A stretch of DNA of 64,000 bases, taken from contig NZ_NKJI01000017.1 of assembly GCF_002277815.1 (NCBI RefSeq), positions 48,677 to 112,676 on the forward strand, read 5' to 3'. The first letter of the stretch is position 1. Every line of letters starts with the position of its first letter. The notes under the pieces were generated by a model, which had not been told where the DNA came from, searched no databases, and saw nothing but the letters and a program-made list of their open reading frames with translations. The DNA is from Pseudomonas sp. ERMR1:02. Its GTDB lineage: Bacteria; Pseudomonadota; Gammaproteobacteria; Pseudomonadales; Pseudomonadaceae. This document shows positions 33,796 to 44,826 of this stretch, piece after piece. The translations under genes were made by a program, and so were the position numbers.

Positions 33796-35710
33796 AGTAC
33801 TTCGCGCTGGCGGTGAGCCTGAGCCTGTCGCTCGGCGCTTACGCCGGGCAGATGCGCTGGACCGACATCCGCGACGGCAGCCTGTACCTGCAAGCGGATC
33901 GCCCTGACACCGTGACCGTGCGCTGGGTGCCGGCCTGGCAGGCGGATGCCAACGAAGAACGCCTGTACCTGCTGGACGGCCAAGGCAAACTCGAGGGCGA
34001 ACGGGTGATTGCCGCCCAGGAAACCAGCGGCAGCCAAAGCTGGCCGTTGGCGCCGGGCGCCAGCCATTATCGATTGGAGATCCCCGGCTACAGCTTTCGC
34101 CGTTACCAGGTCGAGCACGACGAACGCACGGTGGCGCTGTTCGCCCCGGCAAAGGTGCATTTCAGCGCTCAGACCCGCGACGGCGATGAGCTGTATTTCA
34201 AAGTCGCGGCGGGCGAACATGCGGTGTTGGCCGGCAAGTTCCACGGCGGAGTCGGCGCTTTGCAGGCCCAACGCGTGGGCGACGGCAAACAGCTGTCGCT
34301 GGCCCTCAACCCTATAGCGCCTATTGGCAGTTCGATCAGGTCGCGTTACCCGTCGCCAGTACCGATCAGGTCTGGCGCCTGCATTTGCAGGGCAGCGGCA
34401 AAGCGGCGTTCTGGCTCGACGGCACGGCCAACCTGTTTGCGCAGAATCCGCGGCAGCTAAAACCCCTGCGAGAAGATGACGGCCAGACCCAGCTGACCTT
34501 GCACAAGCAAATCCTCGGCAACACGCCGAGCCTGGGCATCGCCCTGCCCTACGCGATGCCGCCGCCCTCAAGTTATGCCGTATTTGATGCGCTCAAGCCA
34601 CAGGCCGGCGGTTACTACAGCTTCGTCGACATCACCGCGAAGCGACCGCACTACGAAGACGCTTTCCGCCAGCTGTACCAGGACCGCTTCGGCATCACCC
34701 AGGACATCACGTTGCTGGCCGGCACTCAGCGTCAGGCCGATCTGCGAGCCGATGCCACAGGTAACGCCGGCCTCGACGCCTGGCTCGCCGCGACTCGCGC
34801 TCTGGGCGGCAAAGGCACACATTACATCGGGTTTGCCGATGAGCCGAACCTCAACTATCCGGACTACGCCAACTATCAAAGCATTTTTAATAGCATGGTC
34901 CGGCAGGTCCGCAGCAACCCCGACAATGCCAAGGCTGGCGTGCGCATCGCCATGCCGGCCAGCTCGCGACTGATCAACGGCCCGTTCACCGACAACGCTG
35001 CCGACAAACGCGGCATCGACTGGGCCCGGCGTTTACTGAAGGAATCCGGCGACCAGGTCGATGCGCTGGCCTGGCACGAATGGATGGTCCGCGACCTGCT
35101 GGCGACCCGGGTTTATCGCGACAGCGTGCGCCGCGCCGCCGACCTCGTTGGGCTCGACGCCAACGGTCGGCCGCGCAAGGCCTTGCTGCTGGACCAGACC
35201 AATATGTCCAGCGGCTCAAGCCTGAGCCCTTACGATCAGGAGACCCACTTCGCCTCGATGTGGTGGGCCTCGGTAGTCATCAACTCGTCCCAGGACGGCT
35301 TGCTGGAGATGCTCAACTGGTTCCTGGCCGGCGATGAACCCGGATACCCCAAGGGCATGTTTCGCGTCTATGGTGACGAGCGTTTCGAACTCAAACCGGT
35401 CGGCCTGGCCCAGCAGTTTATCCAGCAACACTGGCTGCACAGTGTGATGCAACTGGACAACGATGCGTTCGAGGTTGACGTGCTGGCCATGGCCGAGGAC
35501 CCCAAGCGCGGCCTGCTGGGGGTCAACAAGGGCTCGCGCCTGCAGCATGTGAACCTAAGCGGCGCCGCGTGCCCGTTGGCCAACGGCTCATTGCGCTACT
35601 TTGGTGCCGATAACCGTAGCCGCGACGCACCTTTCAACTGCCACGACGGCCGCGTGACCTTCGAACTGCCCGGACAAACTTTGTTCGCCCTCAGCTGGAG
35701 CACCTCGTGA
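33792..35710 (+). pseudogene. Secreted glycoside hydrolase-like protein, one frameshift
   Basis: About 640 residues with a Sec signal peptide (MKYFALAVSLSLSLGAYA). A beta-rich N-terminal domain (to about 200) precedes a TIM-barrel domain. Likely acid/base Glu is in GFADEPNLNYPDY and a second conserved segment is ALLLDQTNMSSGSS. The style is that of GH39-like enzymes such as PslG of the Psl cluster, which trims its own polysaccharide. The frame breaks at CCC 34310-34312; one more C gives YSAYWQFDQVALPV and joins both parts. Specificity cannot be read. Confidence 0.7.
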
Positions 35711-35796
35711 CCGCCGCTCGATTGTTTGGCCGCGCTGGCATTTCGCCGCGCGCTGGATCACTCCACTTGCGGGTCTACCCGTCAGGAGCCAACATC

Positions 35797-36486
35797 ATGA
35801 GTGTGTTGCAGAAACTCATTACCCACATCAAACAAAAAGGACTGCGCGCCACCGGCAAAAAAGTGTGGAATCACTACGTGTTTTACCATGAGGAACTGTT
35901 GTGGATGGAGCGCGACCTGGTCAGCCCGGTGCCGCCGAATAAACTCAGGCCCTACCCGCCGCTGCGCCTGGAAACCATCACCCCGGAGAACACCGTGGCG
36001 TTCACTCGTCACTTCGGCGAGCGCGTCGAAACCATGGCCGAGCTGGCTCGCGAGGGCCATACCGGGCATATGTACCTGGATGAAAAAGGCGATGCGGTGG
36101 CCTTCATCTGGGGCAGCGCGCGCGACTACCACGACCATCATTACTACGGCTGCTGGTTCCCGGTGAAGGAAGGCGAGTTCTTCGAATTCGCCGGTGAACA
36201 AATCCGGGCTTACTGGGGCACCCTGCTGTCCCTGGATTTTCAGCTGAACCTTTGGAAGGCCATGCAGGCTCAAGGCTGCAACAAAGTGGTGGATGTCTGT
36301 GAGTCCCACAATATCCCGGCCCTCAAGCTGCACATTCGCATGGGATATAACGAACAGGGACGAATCATGAACGTCTACAAACTGTTTGGCCGCCGGCGCT
36401 TCTACCGCGAAACCCGCTACACCGGCTCGCGCCTGGATGCCTTGCGCAAACCGGCACATCCACCCATTACTGCTTCGGTGGCCTGA
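35797..36486 (+). CDS. GNAT-like acyltransferase
   Basis: A 229-residue soluble protein. The second half has a GNAT-like order: GHMYLDEKGDAVAFIWGSAR, a His-rich DYHDHHYYGCWFPV, then VVDVCESHNIPALKLHIRMG, the acceptor-side helix after the acetyl-CoA loop. It may acylate a sugar of the repeat unit. The ATG at 35797 follows CAGGAG; a 30-codon longer GTG start is rejected. A fragment nearly identical in its last third lies at 40066-40164. Confidence 0.7.
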   Translation: MSVLQKLITHIKQKGLRATGKKVWNHYVFYHEELLWMERDLVSPVPPNKLRPYPPLRLETITPENTVAFTRHFGERVETMAELAREGHTGHMYLDEKGDAVAFIWGSARDYHDHHYYGCWFPVKEGEFFEFAGEQIRAYWGTLLSLDFQLNLWKAMQAQGCNKVVDVCESHNIPALKLHIRMGYNEQGRIMNVYKLFGRRRFYRETRYTGSRLDALRKPAHPPITASVA

Positions 36487-36490
36487 CCCT

Positions 36491-37714
36491 ATGACCGTGC
36501 GATTTGAATGGCGTACCTCGCTGTGCGCCGCAGACTTTCCCGCAGCGGCCTATGAAGCGCTGCGGCTGCGAGTGATGGACCACACGCCGTTCAACGCGCT
36601 GGCCTGGTTGTCTGCATCCGAACAGGCACTGACCGCCGGCGAGCGTCTACACGTTCTGCTGGGCTGGCAAGGCTATGAACTGGTGCTGTGTCTACCCCTG
36701 GTGGCATCCGTCGAGCGTTTCGGCGGACTGCCGTTTCGAGTACTTCATCACTTGGGCTACCCCCTCGCCGACCGCCTCGCGCTCCTGGCTTGCCTGGACG
36801 CCGCGAACATGCGCAAGGCGTTGATCGAGATTCGCCGTCGACTGCCCCATGCCCTGCTGCAACTCAATGAATTGTCCGAGCCGGTCGGCGCCGAAAGCGC
36901 GCTGACCGAATGGATGACCCATAGCTCCACCGCTGAACGTCGCCTCAGTTGTCGCACGCCCGTGCACCGGATCAGCGACGCCGATCGCCAGGAAGTCAGC
37001 GGTGATCCGCGCTACAAACTGCGCCGGGCACGCAAACGCATCGCCGCGTGTGGCGCCGAAGTCCGCCGTATTACCCCCGACGCCTCGACCATGGGGCCGC
37101 TGCTCAAGGTCATCAGCGAAGTCGAAGCGGTAAGCTGGAAAGGCGATGAAGGCGTAGGGATTTTTACCGATGAGCATCACCGACAATGGATGGATCGCGC
37201 CTTCACCGACCTCGCAGCCCTTGGCCTGGTGCGCGTGGTTGTGCTGGAACTGGACGGGCGCTGCATCAGTTATCGCCTCGGCTTACTGGAACAGGGACGG
37301 CTGTACGACTACAACCTGGCGTTCCTGCCGCAATACGCCGACCTGGGCAGCGGCCGGGTGCTGCTTGAAGAATGGATTCGCTGGGGCCTGGACGATAACT
37401 GGCGCTGGATCGATGCGTCGCGCGTGAGTCTGGAAAACTCCAGCCATCAACTGCATGAACGCATGACCGGGCAACTGCAACACTGGCGCTGGAGTTTCTA
37501 TTCCTGGCGCCCCGATGGCCTGGCCTTGGGGCTGGCCTTGCGATTCTGGCAACGGTTCAAACCGTTATTGCAGCAGTGGCGGGCCAAGCGTAAAGCTGCG
37601 GCCGTTGCCCCTGCATCCGTCGCGGCGCCCGTAGCGCCCGTACCCAAGCCGCCTGCCCCCAGCGAAAAACTCATGGAGCGCCAACATGCCTCGCCAAGTC
37701 ATAGTCAGCGCTAA
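36491..37714 (+). CDS. CelD/BcsL-type GNAT acyltransferase
   Basis: A 407-residue protein of the FemAB/acetyltransferase-6 group. Signs are FNALAWLSASEQALTAG near the start, YKLRRARKRIAACGAEVR, KVISEVEAVSWKGDEG and the CoA-region ISYRLGLLEQGRLYDYNLA with SGRVLLEEWIRW. These proteins often acylate exopolysaccharides. The last 50 residues are an Ala/Pro-rich tail. It overlaps the next gene by 29 bases. Confidence 0.78.
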   Translation: MTVRFEWRTSLCAADFPAAAYEALRLRVMDHTPFNALAWLSASEQALTAGERLHVLLGWQGYELVLCLPLVASVERFGGLPFRVLHHLGYPLADRLALLACLDAANMRKALIEIRRRLPHALLQLNELSEPVGAESALTEWMTHSSTAERRLSCRTPVHRISDADRQEVSGDPRYKLRRARKRIAACGAEVRRITPDASTMGPLLKVISEVEAVSWKGDEGVGIFTDEHHRQWMDRAFTDLAALGLVRVVVLELDGRCISYRLGLLEQGRLYDYNLAFLPQYADLGSGRVLLEEWIRWGLDDNWRWIDASRVSLENSSHQLHERMTGQLQHWRWSFYSWRPDGLALGLALRFWQRFKPLLQQWRAKRKAAAVAPASVAAPVAPVPKPPAPSEKLMERQHASPSHSQR

Positions 37715-38480
37715 CAATTTCGGCCTCAGTGCCTGTGAAAACGCGGTGATTCTGGGGGCGTTCCAGGCCGGAATCATCAGTTCCGCCACCGCCATGGCCA
37801 ACATGCCGGCCTTCGAAGCGGCCTGCGCCCTGGCCCTCCACCCGTTGCTGGAGGGACGCATCGGGCTGCACTTCAATCTCACCTACGGCCACCCGGTGAG
37901 CCGGCGCATTCTCACCCGCCGGACCTTCTGCAACAGTGCCGGCGTATTGGACCTCAACCTGTCCCGCACGCGCCTCTGGCTCGGCCATCAAGATCGCCTC
38001 GCGGTAGAGGAAGAACTCGAAGCCCAATGGCAATGCTGCCTCGATAACGGTGTGCGCCCCAGCCATCTGGACTCCCATCAACACGTGCACAACATCTGGC
38101 CCATCGGCGAGATCGTCGCGCGCTTCGCCGCCCGCCAGGGTGTTCCCGTGCGGCTGGCGCGCAATCTGGGGCAAAACCTGAGCCTGCCCAAACGCGTGTT
38201 CAAAGAGTTGCTCAATCGCCGTTTGAACAGACTGGCCGGGGCCACCGCCGACTACGTGTGCACCCCGGTGGATTTGCGCAACGCCGCGCCACCTACCGAC
38301 GGTTTGCTGGAAATCGTCGCCCATCCCAACCAGCTCGGCGCCGATTTTGGCGATGCCTATCTGAATCAGGGCGAGTCCTTGAGCGCGCTGCTGGAGCTGC
38401 GTTTGCCGGGGATACCGAGGGTTGCCTACAGCGTGGCCGGCAACACTACCGAACGGCGTGCAGAGGCAGTTACGCAATGA
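37686..38480 (+). CDS. ChbG/YdjC-like carbohydrate deacetylase, altered active site
   Basis: A 264-residue YdjC-fold protein. The metal His residues are kept (IGLHFNLTYG and SHLDSHQHVHNIW). The first motif, normally ADDFG, reads SANNFGLS, so both acidic residues are Asn. This predicts weak or no deacetylase activity, or another reaction. GGAG lies before the ATG in the previous gene's end. Probably the last gene of the operon proper. Confidence 0.75.
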   Translation: MPRQVIVSANNFGLSACENAVILGAFQAGIISSATAMANMPAFEAACALALHPLLEGRIGLHFNLTYGHPVSRRILTRRTFCNSAGVLDLNLSRTRLWLGHQDRLAVEEELEAQWQCCLDNGVRPSHLDSHQHVHNIWPIGEIVARFAARQGVPVRLARNLGQNLSLPKRVFKELLNRRLNRLAGATADYVCTPVDLRNAAPPTDGLLEIVAHPNQLGADFGDAYLNQGESLSALLELRLPGIPRVAYSVAGNTTERRAEAVTQ

Positions 38481-38823
38481 ATCGTCAGACATTTCGCGGC
38501 CAAAGATGTGCAGAGCCGGGGTTATGCCCAGATAACGGAAAATTCGGACATTCACTCTAACCTGTTGTTTTTGCAAGGGCGGCCGGATGACCCATTTTTC
38601 TGCATTTCAAAGCGGCCCGCTTGAGCCGTTGCTATAGTCCTGCGAGGCCGACGTGAAGGTTGTCGGGGCAGCATGACCGACTCCGAAGTGAAGAGAGTCG
38701 CTGGCAACCCTGAACTGGGTGAGCAGTATTCACGCGACGCAGTATTCCCCTTGTGACTGGATCATTTCACTGCTGGGGTGGAGGGAGCTTTGCCCTTGCA
38801 GGGCAGGAGGCAGGAGGCAGGAA
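38481..38823. other. Intergenic region inside the polysaccharide locus
   Basis: No gene seen. TATAGT near 38634 could be a -10 box for the next gene. The stretch before the next start has short GGAGGCA direct repeats (about 38806-38822). Confidence 0.3.
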
Positions 38824-40011
38824 ATGATTATCGAGAAAACCTACGACGTTAGCTCCGCTGTGCCGCAGTGCGCCGACTACCACATCGAGGTCGTTCGCTC
38901 GTTGGCGGATGCCGAGCCCTATATCGAAGCCTGGGAGGCGCTGGCCAAGGCCGCTGTGGAACCCAACGTGTTCTACTCGCCCTGGGCCTTGCTGTCGGCC
39001 CTCGAGCACTTGGTAGGCAACAAGCGCTTCGTGCTGTTGTTCATTCTCAGACCGACCGAGCGAACGATGCGGCCCGGGTTTGTGATTGATGGTTTTTTCC
39101 CGCTGTTCGAGCCCGGCGCATGTGCCCTTTTGCCCTTGTCGGAGGCCAGAATGGTCCGCCATCGTTATTGCTTTTCAGTGGCGCCCCTGTTGCGCAGCGG
39201 TCACGAGAGCGGGGTGATGCGCTCTTTCGTGCGCTGGTTACACAGGCATCGAAAGCGCTACCCGCTTTTGCGGATGCGCGATGCGCCTGCCGATGGCCCA
39301 CTGGCCGATGCCCTACGCGGGGCGCTGCGCGAGGAAGGGCGGCGCTTCCATGAGGGCGCTCACTGGCAGCGAGCGCTGATGAGGCTGGGCGACGATGCCG
39401 AGTGCTATCTGGAGCGGGCGCTGTCGTCCAAGGAACGCAGAGAGTACCGCCGCCGACGTAACCGCCTGGCCGAGTTGGGCGACTTACGTATTCGTGTACT
39501 GCAACCCTGCGGCGAGGACTTGGCGGCCTGGCTCGCGGCGTTCGTCAAACTCGAGATGAAGGGCTGGAAAGGTGAGTCGCAATCGGCTTTGGGTAGCCGC
39601 CCGGAATCGCGCCGCTATTTCGAGGCAGTCGCCAGCGCCGCGTATGCCCGCGGTCAGCTGATGATGCTCGAAATGTCCCTCGATGGCCGGCCGTTGGCGA
39701 TGCTCTGCGACTTCCTCGCCCCGCCGGCTGCTTTTGCCTTCAAGATCGCGTTCGATGAGGACTACGCCAAATATTCGCCTGGCGCACTCCTCATCCTCGA
39801 GTACATCCACCGGCGTAACGAACTCGAGGAGCGCGGCATCGAGTGGATGGACTCCTGCTCGAACCCAGATAGCGTCTTGATCAATCACCTATGGCTGGAG
39901 CGCAAGCCGCTATGCACCTACATGCTCAGCAGCGGTTCGCCGCTGGCCGATCTCTGGGTCAGCCTCTATCCCTATGCGAAACGCCTGAAGGACTGGCTGA
40001 AAAGGCGCTAG
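38824..40011 (+). CDS. FemAB/CelD-type GNAT acyltransferase
   Basis: A 395-residue protein of the same group as the gene at 36491, but diverged. Features are VFYSPWALLSALEHLVGN, ECYLERALSSKERREYRRRR, FVKLEMKGWKGESQSALG and the CoA-side FAFKIAFDEDYAKYSPGALL with IEWMDSCSNPDS. Probably acylates a surface polysaccharide. The ATG at 38824 has GGAGG and GGA just before; a start 35 codons upstream is rejected. Its own leader and the gene scar behind it suggest a separate acquisition. Confidence 0.75.
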   Translation: MIIEKTYDVSSAVPQCADYHIEVVRSLADAEPYIEAWEALAKAAVEPNVFYSPWALLSALEHLVGNKRFVLLFILRPTERTMRPGFVIDGFFPLFEPGACALLPLSEARMVRHRYCFSVAPLLRSGHESGVMRSFVRWLHRHRKRYPLLRMRDAPADGPLADALRGALREEGRRFHEGAHWQRALMRLGDDAECYLERALSSKERREYRRRRNRLAELGDLRIRVLQPCGEDLAAWLAAFVKLEMKGWKGESQSALGSRPESRRYFEAVASAAYARGQLMMLEMSLDGRPLAMLCDFLAPPAAFAFKIAFDEDYAKYSPGALLILEYIHRRNELEERGIEWMDSCSNPDSVLINHLWLERKPLCTYMLSSGSPLADLWVSLYPYAKRLKDWLKRR

Positions 40012-40065
40012 TCAGGCAGGCCGTCAGCCGATTTGGCGGTGCCGCCCTGGCGCCCGCCCCGCAGC

Positions 40066-40164
40066 GTCTGCGAAACCCACAACATCCCGGCCCTGAAACT
40101 GCACATCCGCGTGGGCTACCACGAACAGGGGCGGCCGGTAGTGACGGCGGCGGCGCAGGCCTGA
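40066..40164 (+). pseudogene. 3' fragment of a duplicated GNAT gene
   Basis: Reads VCETHNIPALKLHIRVGYHE then QGRPVV and a short Ala-rich end to TGA. It matches residues near 170-190 of the intact gene at 35797 (VCESHNIPALKLHIRMGYNE). No start or upstream part remains. It looks like the tail of a second copy replaced or cut by recombination. Confidence 0.75.
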
Positions 40165-40197
40165 TTCCAGGTTGTACTTGATAGACCGTGTCGTCTC

Positions 40198-40290
40198 CTT
40201 CGCGGGCAAGCCTCGCTCCTACAGGGTTTGTGTCGTTCACATACATGGCGGACGATACAACTCCTGTAGGAGCGAGGCTTGCCCGCGAAG
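40198..40290. repeat. REP inverted pair
   Basis: CTTCGCGGGCAAGCCTCGCT and its complement, each extended by CCTACAGG, about 30-base arms with a 35-base spacer, downstream of the methyltransferase stop. Confidence 0.85.
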
Positions 40291-40314
40291 GCGCCAGTTC
40301 AGGCAATACCTCAC

Positions 40315-41121
40315 TCACCCCTTCTGCGCCACCAACGTAAAACACATCGGCAACTGCGCCTCTTGCCGTTGGTAACGGTCATAGAGTTCCTCACGGTTGG
40401 AATGCGGGTATTCCTTGAAGTGGCGGATGTTCAGCCCCGCCGCCAGGGCGCCGCTGAAGATCGCGCCCAGGGTGTGGACGAACCAGTATGACGGCGCGGC
40501 CTGTTGTTCAATTTTACCCTCATAGACGATCGGCTCGGTCTGCACAAAAGGTTCGCTGTGAAAATATGAACTGGCCAGGGCGTAGGGGTCGGCGGTTTCG
40601 GGATCGAACATTTCCAGGAACGGATGGGTTTCGTACACCACCAGCGCACCACCCGGCTTCAGTGCTTGCGCCACATGCTGGAAGAACTCACCGATGTCCG
40701 GCATCCAGTTCAATACGCCAATAGTAATCAGCGCCACGTCGAAGCGGCCCTGCAACTCAAGTGGCAAGTGGTGAATGTCGGCCTCGATGAATTCGGGCGC
40801 ATGGGGTGAGCGTGACGCCAGCTCCCGCGCCTGGTCGAGAAATGCCACGGACTGGTCGACGCCGACCACATGCCTGGCACCCAGGGCAAACAGCGAAAGG
40901 CTTTCTCGGCCGTTGTTGCAGCCCAGCTGCACAACATCCTTGCCACCGACACCGACCTCGCTCAGTACCCCGGTCAAGGTGTCATCCAGGCAAGAAAAAC
41001 CCCTGCGAGCCACAGCGTTCAAGAGAACCTGCCATTCAGGGCTGTCTTTGTGGTGGCGGGCGGAGTCATTCCAGGCATCGCGGTTGCTGGCGATGGCTTT
41101 TTCTTTTGTCGGCATTTCCAT
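40315..41121 (-). CDS. Class I SAM-dependent methyltransferase
   Basis: A 268-residue methyltransferase. SAM-binding motif I is VVQLGCNNGRESLSLFA, an acidic residue ends strand 2 (VVGVDQSV), and motif IV region is FDVALITIGVLNW. DDTLTGVLSEVG and YPHSNREELYDRY may shape substrate choice. No target is recognised. ATG 41121 is preferred over GTG 41127; 41115 is also possible. Flanked on both sides by REP pairs. Confidence 0.82.
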   Translation of the reverse strand: MEMPTKEKAIASNRDAWNDSARHHKDSPEWQVLLNAVARRGFSCLDDTLTGVLSEVGVGGKDVVQLGCNNGRESLSLFALGARHVVGVDQSVAFLDQARELASRSPHAPEFIEADIHHLPLELQGRFDVALITIGVLNWMPDIGEFFQHVAQALKPGGALVVYETHPFLEMFDPETADPYALASSYFHSEPFVQTEPIVYEGKIEQQAAPSYWFVHTLGAIFSGALAAGLNIRHFKEYPHSNREELYDRYQRQEAQLPMCFTLVAQKG

Positions 41122-41162
41122 TTGCACGCGTCCATATCGAATGTTTGACGCATGACTGTAGC

Positions 41163-41264
41163 CTGTAGGAGCGAGCTTGCTCGCGATGTATTAAAGAGCG
41201 CCGCGTTTGTCCTGCAACCCCGCGTTATCGTTAACGACTTTCGCGAGCAAGCTCGCTCCTACAA
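41163..41264. repeat. REP inverted pair
   Basis: TGTAGGAGCGAGCTTGCTCG and its complement enclose about 45 bases between divergent genes. Confidence 0.85.
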
Positions 41265-41339
41265 GTCGCGTTTAGTCAGGGAACGCTATAGTTAATGGCC
41301 TTGGGGATATACGCGAAAACCGAAGTCGCAGGTGTTGCC

Positions 41340-41720
41340 ATGAACAATATTGAACAGACGCTGTTGCTTGCCATTTTCCTGACCGCCACCTGTGCACAGG
41401 CCGATGACAGCCTGATGCAAACCGAGCAGTCGAGCAGTGAATTCAGTTACTACGCAGGTGACCAACCCTTCGCCCACCCTGCCCCTCCCTCTCTGAGCAC
41501 CGTGCCGCCGGGGTCGTACATTCCAACATCGCCCCACACGTTCACCCCGGTTTCAAGCGAACACGTGTTTTATGACTCCCGCTTGCCAACGGTGGCCGAT
41601 GCCACCGTTCGCGTTTTCATTCGCACCTACGATGAGGAGCGCGGCGTCTACGTGAACCAGGAAGTCCTCGACCCCACGTGCATGCTGTCCTGCCTGAGAG
41701 CTCCAGGCCCAGCGCTGTAA
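41340..41720 (+). CDS. Small secreted protein of unknown function
   Basis: A 126-residue protein with a Sec signal peptide (MNNIEQTLLLAIFLTATCAQA). The mature part is Pro/Ser-rich, then has VADATVRVFIRTYDEERGVY and two Cys near the end (DPTCMLSC). No domain is recognised. The ATG at 41340 follows AGGTG; an upstream in-frame ATG at 41295 would spoil the signal. Confidence 0.65.
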   Translation: MNNIEQTLLLAIFLTATCAQADDSLMQTEQSSSEFSYYAGDQPFAHPAPPSLSTVPPGSYIPTSPHTFTPVSSEHVFYDSRLPTVADATVRVFIRTYDEERGVYVNQEVLDPTCMLSCLRAPGPAL

Positions 41721-41722
41721 AT

Positions 41723-41814
41723 CTGTAGGAGCAAGCTTGCTCGCGATGGCGGCGTGTCAGGCAAAAAGTTTTTTATTGAAAGATCGCCATCGCGAGCAAG
41801 CTTTGCTCCTACAG
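41723..41814. repeat. REP inverted pair between convergent genes
   Basis: TGTAGGAGCAAGCTTGCTCG and its near-complement (CGAGCAAGCTTTGCTCCTAC, one base extra) enclose about 45 bases. Confidence 0.85.
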
Positions 41815-41832
41815 AAGAGTGCAAGTGCATTC

Positions 41833-43263
<1,431 letters not shown>

Positions 43264-44826
43264 ATTCCCCTCCCGTTGCCACTTTAAAATTCAAGCAAAC
43301 GCGGGTTCCTTCCTGCTCCTGGCTGGTCAGTTCGACCGAGCCTTCGAAACGCTCCATTATTCTTTTGACCAGAGCCAGACCTACGCCCAGCCCTCCTTGC
43401 TTGGTGGTGAAGAACGGCTTGAAGACCATTTGTTGTTGCTGCTTGGTCATGCCCTTGCCGGTGTCATTGAGAACCATGCTCACCTGCCCGGATGCCGGTA
43501 TTTCAATATCGATACTCAACACGCCGCCCGTGGGCATGGCTTCCAGCGCGTTTGAAAACAGGCTATTGAGTATTTGCGTCAGCAGCACCTGTTGGCTGAC
43601 GACCGGTGGAACGCTTTTGGGTGTGAAGCGCACTTCGACTTTCGAGCGCTTGATCAACGGTTCGAAGGCCCCCAGGGTGTCGTCGATGGCCAGCACCAGA
43701 TCGACGTTTTCATAATCGTCATTCACCGGCCGCAACGACACCAGCAACTCGCGCACCCAGCGTGACATGCGATCGACCTGACTGATGATGTCACCGATGT
43801 TTTTCTGCGCGTTCTGGCTGGCGATTTCCTGGGCCAGTTCGGCGCTTGAGCGGATGTTCGCCAGCGGATTGCGCAGGCTGTGGGCGACCGCCGAGGACAT
43901 CTCGCCCAAGGCGACGAACGTTTCGTTGGCCACCAGTTGTTTTTGCTGACTCTGCAACAGCATGGCCGCCCGCCGCACGATCCAGAACAGCCCCAGGTAG
44001 ATCATCGCCCCGCCAAGCAGGGTCGCCAGCCAGATCGCCTTGAACCCGCGCTGGATGCGTTCCACCAGATCTATCGGTTCCTTGTAGATCTCCACCATGG
44101 CGATCACTTTGCTTCTGTCGGCGTTGAACATCGGGATGTAGTTCTCGATGAACAGGTATTGGGGTTCTCGCAGCAACCGTTGCTCAGACTTTCCTTCATC
44201 GACTTCGTGGTAACTGGTAGACACCGCTTCCTTCATTTCGAAGGACTCATCCAGCTCCTCGTCGCCCTCAATGCGCACGCCGATCAGCTCGGGGTTGGTT
44301 GACCAGACCACCGTGCGATCGAGGGCGTATACGGTTGCCAGCAGAATGTCCGGCAGGTGTTCCACATGATCGAGAAACTCGTTACGCGCGTTGGCACGGG
44401 ACGCTGGATTGACATCGGGGTAGGCGTCGTCCTTACGCGGGTCGAGCATCTCACCCATGGTTCTGTTCGGGTTTATCGAGGCGTGGCGAATTTCGGCATC
44501 GCCAATGGCTTGAATGAATTGCGCGGTCAGCATCGAGTCGCGCTCGATGCTCTCTTCAACCACGAAGCGCGTGGAAATGTAGCCCAGTCCCAGCGCCACG
44601 GCGGCGATGATGAAGAAGCTCGCCAGGGAGAACCAGCGCACCAGATTGAACGGCGGTCGCCAATCCTTGCCTTCTGCTGCCGGTGTATTCGACGCAGATA
44701 TTTTTTGTCCTTCCAGTGTCTGCATGGGACTGTCCTGGTCGCTTGTCATCAAGCCTTTTCAGCCGTGTTTCGGATCAGTGTAGGTGGCATTGATCGCAAC
44801 GTCTGAGCAATGAAAGTATTTCGCCA

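Noticed and set aside
38719..38823. 35-codon N-terminal extension of the FemAB-like gene
   Set aside because: No ribosome site at 38719, whereas GGAGG lies just before ATG 38824 and the extension lacks family character.
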